Positions 32,058 through 40,876 of a DNA stretch of 64,000 nucleotides are shown here, piece by piece. The first letter of the stretch is position 1, and every line of letters starts with the position of its first letter. The DNA is taken from positions 1 through 64,000 of the forward strand of contig CAKKQC010000028.1 of NCBI GenBank assembly GCA_919901855.1, given 5' to 3'. Position numbers and translations under genes: made by a program. Origin of the DNA: a bacterium (GTDB lineage Bacteria; Oederibacteriota; CAKKQC01). The notes beneath the pieces were generated by a model. The model did not search any database and was not told the origin of the DNA. It saw only the letters and a program-made list of their open reading frames with translations.

Positions 32058-32639
32058 TCAGTTCCGGGCGGCTTCGGGGATTTCGTCGATCGCGACCTCG
32101 GCGACGGTGACCGTGGTCATCTTGTCGCCCATGACGATCTTCTGAACGACGTCGATGCCCTCGAACACCTGCCCGAAGGTCGCGTATTGGCGGTCGAGGC
32201 TCGGCAGGGCGTCGAGGCAGATGTAGAACTGGCTGCCGGCCGAGTTCGGGTCGCTGGTCCGCGCCATCGCGACCGTGCCGAGCAGGTGCTTGCGCTCCGA
32301 GAACTCGCCCTTGATGGCCCAGCCCGGCCCGCCGGAGCCGTTGCCGGCGGGGTCGCCGCCCTGGATGACGAAGCCCGGGACGACCCGGTGGAACGAGAGG
32401 CCGTCGTAGAACCTCTTCTCCACGAGTTTGACGAAGTTGTCCACGGTGGCCGGCGCGTACTGCGGCAGGAGCGTGAACTTGATGGTGCCTTTCGTGGTCT
32501 GCATGGTGACTACCTTCATGGTTGGTTTGTCGCTCCTTGCCGGCTTGTTTTCGGGCGTGGTGTTCGTGGTGGTCTTCGTGCAGGATGAGATCATGGCGAT
32601 GAGTCCGGTGACGGCGATCAGAGTCCTGGATATCTTCAT
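32058..32639 (-). CDS. Cyclophilin-type peptidyl-prolyl isomerase, lipoprotein
   Basis: 193 residues from the ATG at 32639, preceded by GGAGGAG. A lipobox is at LIAMISSC, so the protein is probably membrane-anchored outside the cytoplasm. After a Thr/Asn-rich linker the cyclophilin domain runs to the end: FYDGLSFHRVVPGFVIQGGD, then GTVAMARTSDPNSAGSQFYI and YATFGQVFEGIDVVQKI. It helps fold exported proteins. It is convergent with norZ and divergent from the deacetylase gene at 32735. Confidence 0.95.
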   Translation of the reverse strand: MKISRTLIAVTGLIAMISSCTKTTTNTTPENKPARSDKPTMKVVTMQTTKGTIKFTLLPQYAPATVDNFVKLVEKRFYDGLSFHRVVPGFVIQGGDPAGNGSGGPGWAIKGEFSERKHLLGTVAMARTSDPNSAGSQFYICLDALPSLDRQYATFGQVFEGIDVVQKIVMGDKMTTVTVAEVAIDEIPEAARN

Positions 32640-32722
32640 CGATTCTCCTCCATCCGTGGAATGTCCTGATCGTACCATGGGTTCAGGGCCCGATCGCACA
32701 GCCGATCCCTTGACACCCCGTC

Positions 32723-32728
32723 GACAAT
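32723..32728 (+). promoter_or_regulatory. -10 element GACAAT
   Basis: GACAAT ends 6 nt before the ATG at 32735. A TTGACA occurs close upstream (32710-32715), but its spacing of 7 nt is too short for a -35. Confidence 0.4.
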
Positions 32729-32734
32729 GAATGC

Positions 32735-35359
32735 ATGAAGATCGTCTGCGCCGTTGCACCGCTCGCCGTCCTGATCGGTCTTGCCGGGCCGGCAGGCGCC
32801 GCGCCCGCGTCCAAGCGGGACTGCCAGGTCGTCATGGACACGTATGTTCAGGAGTTCACGATCGGGTTCGCGAGCGAGGAGGCGGCGGGGAAGGCCTTGG
32901 TCGAGATGACTCCCCTTTACGAGGGCCGTGAATGGGCCATCTCCTCGCGGTGGGACGACAACCGGTGGTCCGACCTCGAGATGAAGCGCGTGCTGGAGAA
33001 ATACGGCTACAAGGCCACCTGGTACCTGAACGAGACGACGATGAACTACTTCGGCTCGGACTACGGCCTGCTCGAACGGGGCAACGGCGGGGCCCGCCTC
33101 GCCATGCGGCTGGGGGCGAACGGGTTCTCGATCGGCGGCCACACGCTTTCGCATTCGTGGATGGAAGCCTTGAACCGCAACCGCGCCTGGTGGGAGATGA
33201 TGGGGGTTCGCATCGACCGCGAGTCCGAGACGGACCGGCCCGTGATCTCGTACGGCACGCCGTTCGGGTTCACCAGGGACATCACCGCCGGCCGCGATCT
33301 TTTCGACGACCTGGACGATCTGGTCGTCCGCGCGGGCTACTATCACGGCGACGGGCCGGACTGCTTCATCGGGATCAACTACCTGCCCGGCGACGGTGCC
33401 AACATCGACCGCGCGCTGGCCACGACCCTCGCGGACCCCAAAACGATGGCCGCGAACCCGAGCATGTGCCTCGGGTACCACGTCGAGTTCGGGACCCCGG
33501 ACGCGTGGAGACTCTTCGAAGCGCAGTTGAAGAAGTACGCGCACAACCCGAAGTGGTGGTACTGCAACTGGAACGAGTACGCGGCGTACCGCTGGCAGGT
33601 GCTCCATACGCAGGTCAGGACCGCCCGGCTCGGGAACGGCAAGCTCGGGGTGACACTGGTCCGTCCGGAGCTGGTCGAGCTCAACGACGCGGTGCCGCTC
33701 ACGTTCGTGATCAGGGGCGTGCGGCCGCGGTCCGTCAAGGCAATCGAGAGCCGGGGCGCGGTCGGCAAGCTGACCACCATCGGCGGCGCCTACGCGTTCA
33801 ATCTCGGCCACGACGCGCCGCGCGCGCTCCCGGCCCGGATCGACCAGCTCGCGACCGGCCGGGGCACGCCGGGCAAGTTCCCGTTCCTCTCGGCGTCCCT
33901 CACGAGGAAGGGGACCGAGCTGGAGCTGGAGATCGGCAACTCGGGAGACCAGCCCCTGCGGGACGTGCGGCTCGTGTACCGGCTGCCCTTGGCCTGGAAG
34001 AACGGGCTGGTGAAGAGGAAGCCGGGGGACATTCCCGCGAAGGGAAGCGCCAAGGACACGCTCGCGCTCGCATCCGGCCGGACGGACTGGCCCTACCGCG
34101 CGGGAGCGTCGCAGTGCGTGGCCCAACTGGACTTCACCCGTGGAGGCGAGCCGGGCCGGCTCTACGTCGTGCTCACGGAGCCGGAGGCCGGGGCCGACGC
34201 CTCCTACCCGCGGTCGGGATTCCTCACGCTGGGGCCGCTGTCCGCGAAGCTGAGCGACGTGCGCGCGATTGCGGCGGCGGTCTCCACCTCCCAGGGCCGG
34301 ACCGAGCGGATCCTCCTCGACGGGGGACGGTCGGTGGCCTGGACGCGGGTAGCCGGGCCGCGGGCAGAGCGGGTCGGCGCCGAGATCGTGTGCACGGTCG
34401 GGGACTCGAAGTCCCCCGACGACAAGCCGTATCACTATCTACTGCTGACCAGCGTGACGTCTGATCGCCGGCGGCGGGCCCGCATCGTGGGACAGAGCAA
34501 CGCGTTTCCCGCCGTCTATCTCGACGGGAAGGAGGTTTCCGGGGACGGCCTCGAGCTCCGGAAGGGCCCGAACGATCTCCTGCTCGTGTACGCTTCGGGC
34601 GGCGACAACTACTCGCCGCGCCATTTCGGGCCCTTCCTCCGGATCGTGGACGCGAAGACGGGTGCGCGGCTGACGGGGATCGAGTACCGCCCGGAGCAGG
34701 TCGTGCTCGATGCCGGCAAGACGACTTCCCTGGCGGGGGCGCCGGCGGCGGGGAAGGCCCGCCGGGTCGTGTTCGACGATTTCGAGGATGGCGACATGAC
34801 CAACCTTGCCGGGTCCAACGGCATCACGGACAGCAACGGCACGTGGGTCGCGAGCGCCGACGGGTTCTCGGGCTCGAAGGTCCAGGTGGAGGTGGCCGCG
34901 GCGTCGGGCAATCCGAGCAAGGCGGCCATGCACGTGACGGGTTTCCGCGGCCGGAACGATCCCGCCGCGAGCAAGTACTCCTGGGTGACCGTGGCCGGGG
35001 CGACCTCGGCGCGCAGCGGGACCGGGATGGGGAGCAATCTCGCGGGGACGACGGGGATCTCGTTCCGCGCGCGTTCCGCCAAGCCCGCCAAAGCGGAGTG
35101 GCACGCGCAGGAGATCTTCAACGGCCGGGACCTATCCCGCAACGGGTCCTCGCACCGCGCCGGGTTCGACACGGGCCCCGAGTGGCGGGACTACGCGATA
35201 TCCTGGGACGACTTCACCCAGCCGGACTGGCTCTGTCCGGGCGAGTCCTGCGCCGGAGCGGTCGTCGTGAGCAACATCCTGAGCCTGACGCTCAACTTTC
35301 CGGTCGACGGCGCGGACGTCGATCTCTGGCTCGACGACGTCGCCCTGGTCTACAAGTAG
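32735..35359 (+). CDS. Exported polysaccharide-deacetylase-like protein with C-terminal jelly-roll domain
   Basis: 874 residues with a signal peptide (IVCAVAPLAVLIGLAGPAGA, then APA). Residues about 60-270 resemble a NodB deacetylase: WAISSRWDDNRWSDLEMKRV in the TFDDG position and FSIGGHTLSHSW for the metal His pair. Middle regions are beta-rich, unassigned. The last 190 residues (VVFDDFEDGDMTNLAGSNGI to WLDDVALVYK) form a CBM11/CIA30-like module shared with the phosphoesterase at 46254. It heads a cluster with a beta-helix protein, a further unknown and a sulfatase, suggesting action on exogenous or cell-surface glycans. Confidence 0.78.
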   Translation: MKIVCAVAPLAVLIGLAGPAGAAPASKRDCQVVMDTYVQEFTIGFASEEAAGKALVEMTPLYEGREWAISSRWDDNRWSDLEMKRVLEKYGYKATWYLNETTMNYFGSDYGLLERGNGGARLAMRLGANGFSIGGHTLSHSWMEALNRNRAWWEMMGVRIDRESETDRPVISYGTPFGFTRDITAGRDLFDDLDDLVVRAGYYHGDGPDCFIGINYLPGDGANIDRALATTLADPKTMAANPSMCLGYHVEFGTPDAWRLFEAQLKKYAHNPKWWYCNWNEYAAYRWQVLHTQVRTARLGNGKLGVTLVRPELVELNDAVPLTFVIRGVRPRSVKAIESRGAVGKLTTIGGAYAFNLGHDAPRALPARIDQLATGRGTPGKFPFLSASLTRKGTELELEIGNSGDQPLRDVRLVYRLPLAWKNGLVKRKPGDIPAKGSAKDTLALASGRTDWPYRAGASQCVAQLDFTRGGEPGRLYVVLTEPEAGADASYPRSGFLTLGPLSAKLSDVRAIAAAVSTSQGRTERILLDGGRSVAWTRVAGPRAERVGAEIVCTVGDSKSPDDKPYHYLLLTSVTSDRRRRARIVGQSNAFPAVYLDGKEVSGDGLELRKGPNDLLLVYASGGDNYSPRHFGPFLRIVDAKTGARLTGIEYRPEQVVLDAGKTTSLAGAPAAGKARRVVFDDFEDGDMTNLAGSNGITDSNGTWVASADGFSGSKVQVEVAAASGNPSKAAMHVTGFRGRNDPAASKYSWVTVAGATSARSGTGMGSNLAGTTGISFRARSAKPAKAEWHAQEIFNGRDLSRNGSSHRAGFDTGPEWRDYAISWDDFTQPDWLCPGESCAGAVVVSNILSLTLNFPVDGADVDLWLDDVALVYK

Positions 35360-36717
35360 TGTTGGCCGCCGTGCTCGCTGGCGTCGTCCGGGCGATGGTG
35401 GCGGCGGCGGCCCTGGCGGCTCCGCCGCCTCCCGCTGCAACCGCATTCTACGTGGACCCCACATACACGGGCACGGGCGACGGGTCGGCGCGCGCGCCAT
35501 GGCGGACTCTGGTCGAGGACCGCAATCCCGGCTTCGCGGAACAGTGGGCGGCGATCAACCGCGCGCTTGCGGACGGGTCCGTAACCGTCTACTTCTCCGC
35601 CCGGCAGGCGCGGCGGGACGAGCCCGAGGAGCTCGTCGGGTCGGTCCGGGTGGAGCGGACGGACAAGTCCGGACACCGGCTGACCCTGGACGGGATGTCG
35701 ATGTGGAACGCGGACGACGCCGCGCCCCGATGGAAGTCCTACACCGGGACCGCGCGGATGCGCATCCGGATGACCCGCGGGTGCTGTTTCTCCATCGGGT
35801 GGGATGACGACGTGCCGCGGGACCACGTCACCATGCGCGGGTTCGAGGTCACGGGGAGCGGCGCCCGGATCCGGTGGGGCGGGAGCGACACGGTCCTGGA
35901 GTACATCTGGTCGCACGACGTGAAGGGAGTCGGGGCCACCGTCCAGTTCAACGCCGCGGTCACGGACTGGCCCGAGTGCCGGGACCTCGGCCGGTGCGAG
36001 GGGATCACGATCCGGAACAACACGATCGAGCGCGGCATCGGCGAGGGGATCTACCTCGCGGGAACGTACACGCGGACGCAGGACGGGGGGTGTCCGGGGT
36101 ACGGCGTCACGCACCGGTCCATCCTGATCGAGGGCAACACGATCGTCGATCCCGGGCTCAACGGCGAGGAAGGGGACGGCATCGACCTCAAGGCCGGGCT
36201 CGTGGACGTAACGGTCCGGAACAACGTGATCCGGAATCCGCACGCCGGCAGACGCGGGGCCGACGGCATCACGTGCCTCGGAGAACCCGGGGGGAGCCGG
36301 ACGAACTACGTCATCGAGGGCAATAGGATCACGGGCGCCAGGCACGGCATGATCCTGGGGGGCTTGAACGGGGCGGTCATCCGCGACAACGCCGTGGTGG
36401 GATCGACCCGCGTCGGGATCTACCTCTGCGCCGACCCCGGCCGGCCGGACCGGGCGGTCGAGATTACCCACAACACTGTCCGAGGCTCCGGCATCGGGCT
36501 CGGCGAGGTGGACGGCGTGGTCCTGCGCCGCAACCTCCTCACGGGCCGGGGTAGGCAAATCACGGGATGGAACGCCAGGGGGGTCGACAGCGACTGGAAC
36601 TTCATGGCGCCCGCGGGGTCCGAGTTCCCGGAGGGGCCGCACTCGGTCGTGGACGGACGGGCGCCCGACGGATTCGGCGCGCCGGTCCGGTCCGGCGGAG
36701 GGCCGCAGGGGCCATGA
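35359..36717 (+). CDS. Exported right-handed beta-helix protein
   Basis: 452 residues from a GTG overlapping the previous stop by one base (TAGTG), with a signal peptide rich in Ala (MLAAVLAGVVRAMVAAAALA). YVDPTYTGTGDGSARAPWRT is the usual N-terminal cap of parallel beta-helix proteins. Many N-x-I/V repeats follow (ITIRNNTIERGIGEGIYLAG, ILIEGNTIVDPG, VTVRNNVIRNPH, AVIRDNAVVGS, VEITHNTVRGSG). This fold is found in pectate lyases and other polysaccharide-active enzymes; no catalytic set can be named. It is coupled to the deacetylase-like gene. Confidence 0.85.
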   Translation: MLAAVLAGVVRAMVAAAALAAPPPPAATAFYVDPTYTGTGDGSARAPWRTLVEDRNPGFAEQWAAINRALADGSVTVYFSARQARRDEPEELVGSVRVERTDKSGHRLTLDGMSMWNADDAAPRWKSYTGTARMRIRMTRGCCFSIGWDDDVPRDHVTMRGFEVTGSGARIRWGGSDTVLEYIWSHDVKGVGATVQFNAAVTDWPECRDLGRCEGITIRNNTIERGIGEGIYLAGTYTRTQDGGCPGYGVTHRSILIEGNTIVDPGLNGEEGDGIDLKAGLVDVTVRNNVIRNPHAGRRGADGITCLGEPGGSRTNYVIEGNRITGARHGMILGGLNGAVIRDNAVVGSTRVGIYLCADPGRPDRAVEITHNTVRGSGIGLGEVDGVVLRRNLLTGRGRQITGWNARGVDSDWNFMAPAGSEFPEGPHSVVDGRAPDGFGAPVRSGGGPQGP

Positions 36718-37523
36718 GCGGGCTGATTCGTCTTCGCCGTGTCCGGACTCCCGACTGGTATGACGGATTGGGCCTCGAACTCGAGGTCCCGGCGGTTCCT
36801 GGAACGGCGTTCCACCTCTGGCCGCAGGAGGCGTGGGGGGTTGCGGGGGAGGCCGGGGCGAACGGGGACGACTGGGAGTTCGTCCGGCTGAGCCATCTGC
36901 GGGACCTGACGGAACACCCGGATGGCAGCGTGAGTTACCGCACCTGCGGCCTGTACCTGTCCGACGTCGAGTTCGCCGTCCGGATCGTGCCGGGCCCCGA
37001 CGTGCTGGAGATCGAGTATGCTCTCGCCAACCGCGGGAGCAGACGCCGGTACGTGACGATCGCGCCGTGTCTCCAGCTTCCCGAGGATGTCTTCGGCGGC
37101 GAGGCGACGGCGCGGCGGCGGGAGCGGGTCTGGGTGGTGACGAGGGAGAGCGGCTTGACCCGGATCAGCGGGACCCGCCACGCCGACGAACCCGGCGGGA
37201 AGCCGTGGTCCCAGATCTACTACTCGGATGGGGTCCCCTCCCGGCCCGCCCGACACGGGTTCGGACTGAGCCCGGACACGGCCGCGGCGGGATTCGCGGC
37301 GGCGGAGAGCGTGGACGGCCGGGCCGTCGCGGCCGTGGCGGCCGAGGATGTCGTGGCGACCGGCTATGCGCTCATGAACTGCCTGCACGTCAATCCCGGC
37401 CGGTGGTGCGGGCCCGGGGAGAGCAGGACCTTGCGATGGCGCGCGTACTTCCTGGCCGGCGCGGGTCTCGACGGGATCGTGGACCGGGCGGAACGCGAGC
37501 TCCCACGCCTGCATGTGCGCTGA
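36714..37523 (+). CDS. Protein of unknown function in the glycan cluster
   Basis: 269 residues; the ATG overlaps the beta-helix stop (ATGA). It is beta-rich (GLGLELEVPAVPGTAFHLWP, VEFAVRIVPGPDVLEIEYAL, RYVTIAPCLQLPEDVFGG) with a late CLHVNPGRWCGPGESRTLRW followed by AYFLAG. The pattern fits a galactose-mutarotase-like or other carbohydrate-handling beta-sandwich, but no specific family is recognised. No signal peptide is evident, which is odd after two exported neighbours. Confidence 0.7.
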   Translation: MSGLIRLRRVRTPDWYDGLGLELEVPAVPGTAFHLWPQEAWGVAGEAGANGDDWEFVRLSHLRDLTEHPDGSVSYRTCGLYLSDVEFAVRIVPGPDVLEIEYALANRGSRRRYVTIAPCLQLPEDVFGGEATARRRERVWVVTRESGLTRISGTRHADEPGGKPWSQIYYSDGVPSRPARHGFGLSPDTAAAGFAAAESVDGRAVAAVAAEDVVATGYALMNCLHVNPGRWCGPGESRTLRWRAYFLAGAGLDGIVDRAERELPRLHVR

Positions 37524-37569
37524 CCGCACGGACCGTGGCGTGCCGGGGCACGGCATGATGGGCGTCGCG

Positions 37570-37575
37570 TATGCT
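37570..37575 (+). promoter_or_regulatory. -10 element TATGCT
   Basis: TATGCT ends 8 nt before the GTG at 37584, supporting that start for the sulfatase over the ATG at 37599. Confidence 0.4.
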
Positions 37576-37583
37576 GGACGCGT

Positions 37584-39086
37584 GTGGTTAGCGGAAACAT
37601 GGCGAGGACACGACCGAACGTACTCCTGATCTGCGCCGACCAGTGGCGCGGGGACTGCCTCTCGATCGAGGGGCACCCGGCGCTCCACACGCCGTGGCTC
37701 GACCAGCTCGCGCTGGGGGGCGTCCGGTTCACGCGCGCGTACTCGGCGGTTCCGACCTGCATCGCCGCGCGGGTCGCGCTGTTCACGGGGCTGGCGCAGG
37801 GCTCGCACGGCCGGGTCGCGTACGCGGACGGCGTGCCGTGGCGGTACCCGGTAACGCTGGGAGGGGAGTTCACGCGGCACGGGTACGATACGATCGCGAT
37901 CGGGAAGATGCACGCCTATCCCGAGCGCAACCGGGTCGGGTTCAAGCGCGTGATCCTGCACGACGGGTACCTGCACTTCGGCCGCAACGCCCACCGGAAG
38001 CGCCTCGCGGCCGTGGACGATTACCTGCCATGGCTGGCCAGGCAGCTCGGGCGCAAGGCGGACTACTTCGACCACGGGATCAACTGCAACTCGCACGTGG
38101 CGCGGCCCTGGGACAAGCCCGAGTACACGCATCCCACGAACTGGGCCGTCTCGCAGGCGGTCGACTACCTCGTCAACCGCGACGGGCGGAAGCCGTTCTT
38201 CATGTTCCTGTCCTTCCACCGGCCGCACCCGCCCTACGACCCGCCGGCGTGGGCCTTCGAGCAGTACCTGCATGCGGACATGCCCGGCGTGCCGGCCGGG
38301 GACTGGGCCACGGCGGCCCGCCTCGGGGAACTGACAGGCCGGGATTTCAGCGGTTCGGACCCGTGGATCAACGCCCGGCGTCCCGACACGCCGTGGGGCA
38401 TCGTGCGTCCCGAGATCCTGCGGCGCGCCCGGGCCGGCTACTGGGGGCTCATGACCCAGATCGACCACCAGGTGAACCGGCTCCTGGAGACGCTGGACGA
38501 GATGCGCGTGCTCGGAGATACCTGGGTCTGCTTCGTCTCGGACCATGGCGAACTCATGGGGGATCATCACTTCTTCCGGAAATCCATGCCGTACGAAGGG
38601 TCGGCCCGCGTGCCGCTGATCCTGTCGGGTCCCGGTGGCTCCGGCCTCCTGCGCAATGCCGCGCTGGCGCAGCCGGTCGAACTGCGTGACGTGATGCCAA
38701 CTCTCCTCGAGTGCGCTGGCCTGCCGGTGCCGGCGTCCGTGGAGGGCCGGAGCCTCCTGCCGCTCGCGCGCGGCGGGACTCCCGCTTGGCGCGAGTATGT
38801 GCACGGCGAGCACGGAGCCTTCGGCCAGTCCGTGCAGTGGATCGCAACCGGGCGGGAGAAGTACGTCTGGTTCAGCGGCACCGGCGCGGAGCAGTTCTTC
38901 GACCTGGCCGCGGACCCGACGGAGTCCCGGGACCTGGCTCCCTCCGGCGATCCCCGCCTCCTCCGCTGGCGCGCCGCCCTGATCCGGGAGCTCGAGGGAC
39001 GGGAGGAGGGCTTCGTTCGGGACGGCGCTCTCGTGCCCGGCCGGCCGGTTAGGGCCACACTCCGGCGGACGGTCGCGCGATCCTAG
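37584..39086 (+). CDS. Sulfatase (type I, formylglycine-dependent)
   Basis: 500 residues from the GTG at 37584 (alternative ATG 37599). NVLLICADQWRGDCLSIEGH is the metal-binding start. The formylglycine motif is C59 in CIAARVALFTG (C-x-A-x-R, R63). IGKMHAYPERNRVGFKRV, then FMFLSFHRPHPPYDPP and CFVSDHGELMGDHHFFRKSM complete the alkaline-phosphatase fold. No signal peptide is visible. It hydrolyses sulfate esters, or phosphonate/choline esters in close relatives; it would need a maturation enzyme (FGE or anSME), not seen in this window. Confidence 0.94.
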   Translation: MVSGNMARTRPNVLLICADQWRGDCLSIEGHPALHTPWLDQLALGGVRFTRAYSAVPTCIAARVALFTGLAQGSHGRVAYADGVPWRYPVTLGGEFTRHGYDTIAIGKMHAYPERNRVGFKRVILHDGYLHFGRNAHRKRLAAVDDYLPWLARQLGRKADYFDHGINCNSHVARPWDKPEYTHPTNWAVSQAVDYLVNRDGRKPFFMFLSFHRPHPPYDPPAWAFEQYLHADMPGVPAGDWATAARLGELTGRDFSGSDPWINARRPDTPWGIVRPEILRRARAGYWGLMTQIDHQVNRLLETLDEMRVLGDTWVCFVSDHGELMGDHHFFRKSMPYEGSARVPLILSGPGGSGLLRNAALAQPVELRDVMPTLLECAGLPVPASVEGRSLLPLARGGTPAWREYVHGEHGAFGQSVQWIATGREKYVWFSGTGAEQFFDLAADPTESRDLAPSGDPRLLRWRAALIRELEGREEGFVRDGALVPGRPVRATLRRTVARS

Positions 39087-39096
39087 CCGGTCCGGC

Positions 39097-39702
39097 ATGT
39101 TCACCCTTCGGACGAAGCGGCTGCTCCTGCGCGACCTGGTGCCGGGGGACGTCCCCCGGTTGCACCCGTTCTTCTCGGATCGCAGGGTAACGCGGTACAT
39201 GGATTTTGTCAGGACCAGGAAGCTCCGGCAGACCGGAGCCTGGGTGAAGCGCGCCATCCGCCATAACCGCAAGTGGCCGCGATTTGCGTACAGCCTTGCC
39301 GTCGTGTCGAAGAAGGACCGGTCGGTCGTCGGCTGGATCGGGTTCGGCCAGACGGACAAGCGTAAACGCCACCTCGGTGAGCGTGACTTCGGGTTCGCGT
39401 TCCGCCGGGACTGCTGGGGGAAGGGCTACGGGACCGAGAGCCTGCGGGCGATCACGCGGTTCATCTTTGGAACACTCAAGGGGAAATCGTTCTGGGGCGA
39501 GCACTCGCTCGCGAACCCCGCCTCGGGCCGGGTCATGCGGAAGTGCGGGTTCCGGCGTATGACCCCGCCCGTGCGCGGGATCCGCGTCCGATCCGCCGGC
39601 TACCTACTGACCCGTGCCCGTGCGGCCGGCGCCGGGCTGGCGGCTACCCGGCTAGCGGGGCGACGAAGAGCACGAGCGTCAGCCCGGCCACGAGGAGACT
39701 GA
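39097..39702 (+). CDS. RimJ/RimL-type GNAT acetyltransferase
   Basis: 201 residues. The N-terminus LRTKRLLLRDLVPGDVPRLH is typical of RimJ/RimL relatives, with GFAFRRDCWGKGYGTESLRA as motif A and HSLANPASGRVMRKCGFRRM as the N-x-x-S-x-R-V-x-x-K-x-G-F motif. The last 40 residues are low-complexity, basic and run over the 3' end of the convergent PilC-like gene (59 bp overlap), so the true stop may have been lost. Confidence 0.85.
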   Translation: MFTLRTKRLLLRDLVPGDVPRLHPFFSDRRVTRYMDFVRTRKLRQTGAWVKRAIRHNRKWPRFAYSLAVVSKKDRSVVGWIGFGQTDKRKRHLGERDFGFAFRRDCWGKGYGTESLRAITRFIFGTLKGKSFWGEHSLANPASGRVMRKCGFRRMTPPVRGIRVRSAGYLLTRARAAGAGLAATRLAGRRRARASARPRGD

Positions 39703-40666
39703 TCCCGGCCGCGAGGCTCACGGTCCGGGCCAGCGGCCAGGTGAGGCTGGCCTCGACCTCGGCGTCGTAGAAGTCCGCGATCTTGAACAACATCTGGTCG
39801 AGCTTGCCCGTTTCCTCGCCGGCCGCCATCATCTGGATCACCATGGCCGGGAAGATGCCCGACTCCTTCAGGGGCCCGGAGAGGCCGGTCCCCTCCTTGA
39901 TCTTCTTCCTCAGGTCCATGACCGTGTCCTCGATGATGCGGTTTCCGATGCTCTTCGCCACGATCTCGAGTCCGTCCAGGATCGGGACCCCGCTCGAGAG
40001 CGTGGTCGCCAGGATCCGGGAGAACCGTGCCACCACCAGCGCGCGGACCCGCCGCCCCGCCAGGGGGCACCGCAGGAGAAGGCCGCCGGCCAGCTTGGAT
40101 GTCCCCGCGAACGCGACCATCGAGACGACAGCCGCCACGAGGAGGACGAGCAGGCCCAGCAGCGGCACTGCGTTGAACCAGATCCACGCCATGACGCCCA
40201 GGCATGCCGCGGTCGCCGCCGGGATCGTCCGGCCGGCGGCGGCCAGATGCGCGACGAGCACGGCCGCGTACTGCGCGACGAGCCAGAGGCCGGCGGCCGC
40301 CGAGGCGGCGGCGACGGTGAACGGCAGGAGCACCCGGTTCCGGATCGCCCGCTTGGCGGCCTGGGCGGCCTCCAGGTGGTTCGCGAGCCGGTCCAGGATC
40401 ACGTCCAGGTTGCCGCCGATGTCGCCGCACTTGACCATGTTCGCGTAGAGGGGGTCGAAGGTTCCGGGGTGCTTCGCGAGGGCTTCGGGGAACGAGGCCC
40501 CGGCCACGACATCGTCCTTGACCGTCGTGAGCGTGTCGCGAAACCGGCCGGGCTCGGTCTGCTCCGCGATGATCCCGATGGCCTGCGGCAGGGGCAGGCC
40601 GGCGGCGACCATGGTGGCGAGCTGGCGGCTGAAGAGGGTCACTTGGGCGGCCCGGGAGTGCGTCAT
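39644..40666 (-). CDS. PilC/GspF-type inner-membrane platform protein
   Basis: 340 residues from the ATG at 40666. The two family repeats are present: TLFSRQLATMVAAGLPLPQA with MVKCGDIGGNLDVILDRLAN, and RFSRILATTLSSGVPILDGL with MMAAGEETGKLDQMLFKIAD, plus three hydrophobic segments including the end LAAGISLLVAGLTLVLFVAP. It anchors the pilus or pseudopilus assembly motor. It is shorter than E. coli-type PilC (about 400 residues) because the N-terminal part is brief. It is divergent from a PilM-domain gene. Confidence 0.92.
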   Translation of the reverse strand: MTHSRAAQVTLFSRQLATMVAAGLPLPQAIGIIAEQTEPGRFRDTLTTVKDDVVAGASFPEALAKHPGTFDPLYANMVKCGDIGGNLDVILDRLANHLEAAQAAKRAIRNRVLLPFTVAAASAAAGLWLVAQYAAVLVAHLAAAGRTIPAATAACLGVMAWIWFNAVPLLGLLVLLVAAVVSMVAFAGTSKLAGGLLLRCPLAGRRVRALVVARFSRILATTLSSGVPILDGLEIVAKSIGNRIIEDTVMDLRKKIKEGTGLSGPLKESGIFPAMVIQMMAAGEETGKLDQMLFKIADFYDAEVEASLTWPLARTVSLAAGISLLVAGLTLVLFVAPLAG

Positions 40667-40672
40667 GGCCCG

Positions 40673-40678
40673 ATGATA
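40673..40678 (-). promoter_or_regulatory. -10 element TATCAT
   Basis: On the minus strand TATCAT ends 6 nt before the ATG at 40666 of the PilC-like gene. Confidence 0.45.
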
Positions 40679-40712
40679 CACCCGGGAGTCCCGCGCATCC
40701 CGGTCCGTTGAA

Positions 40713-40742
40713 TTGACACGCCCCGGAAGACGGGCGTAGGCT
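40713..40742 (+). promoter_or_regulatory. Sigma-70-like promoter TTGACA-18-TAGGCT
   Basis: TTGACA (40713-40718) and TAGGCT (40737-40742) are separated by 18 bp. Transcription from about 40750 would give a leader of about 127 nt before the PilM-domain gene. The leader can form a small GGGG-ACAA-CCCC hairpin and matches no riboswitch I can recognise. Confidence 0.5.
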
Positions 40743-40876
40743 CAAGACAGGCTGAAGGGCAGCCGCCGGTCCACGGAAAGGGGACAACCCCGCCAGACAG
40801 TGACTGCAAAAACGAGTTCGAACCTTCTTTCGCTCCGGCGATGTGGACGGCCGGTCATTCGCCGAAGGGGGGTTCC

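Noticed and set aside
40750-40876. c-di-GMP or other riboswitch before the PilM gene
   Set aside because: The leader has one short GGGG-ACAA-CCCC hairpin but lacks the conserved GEMM core sequences.
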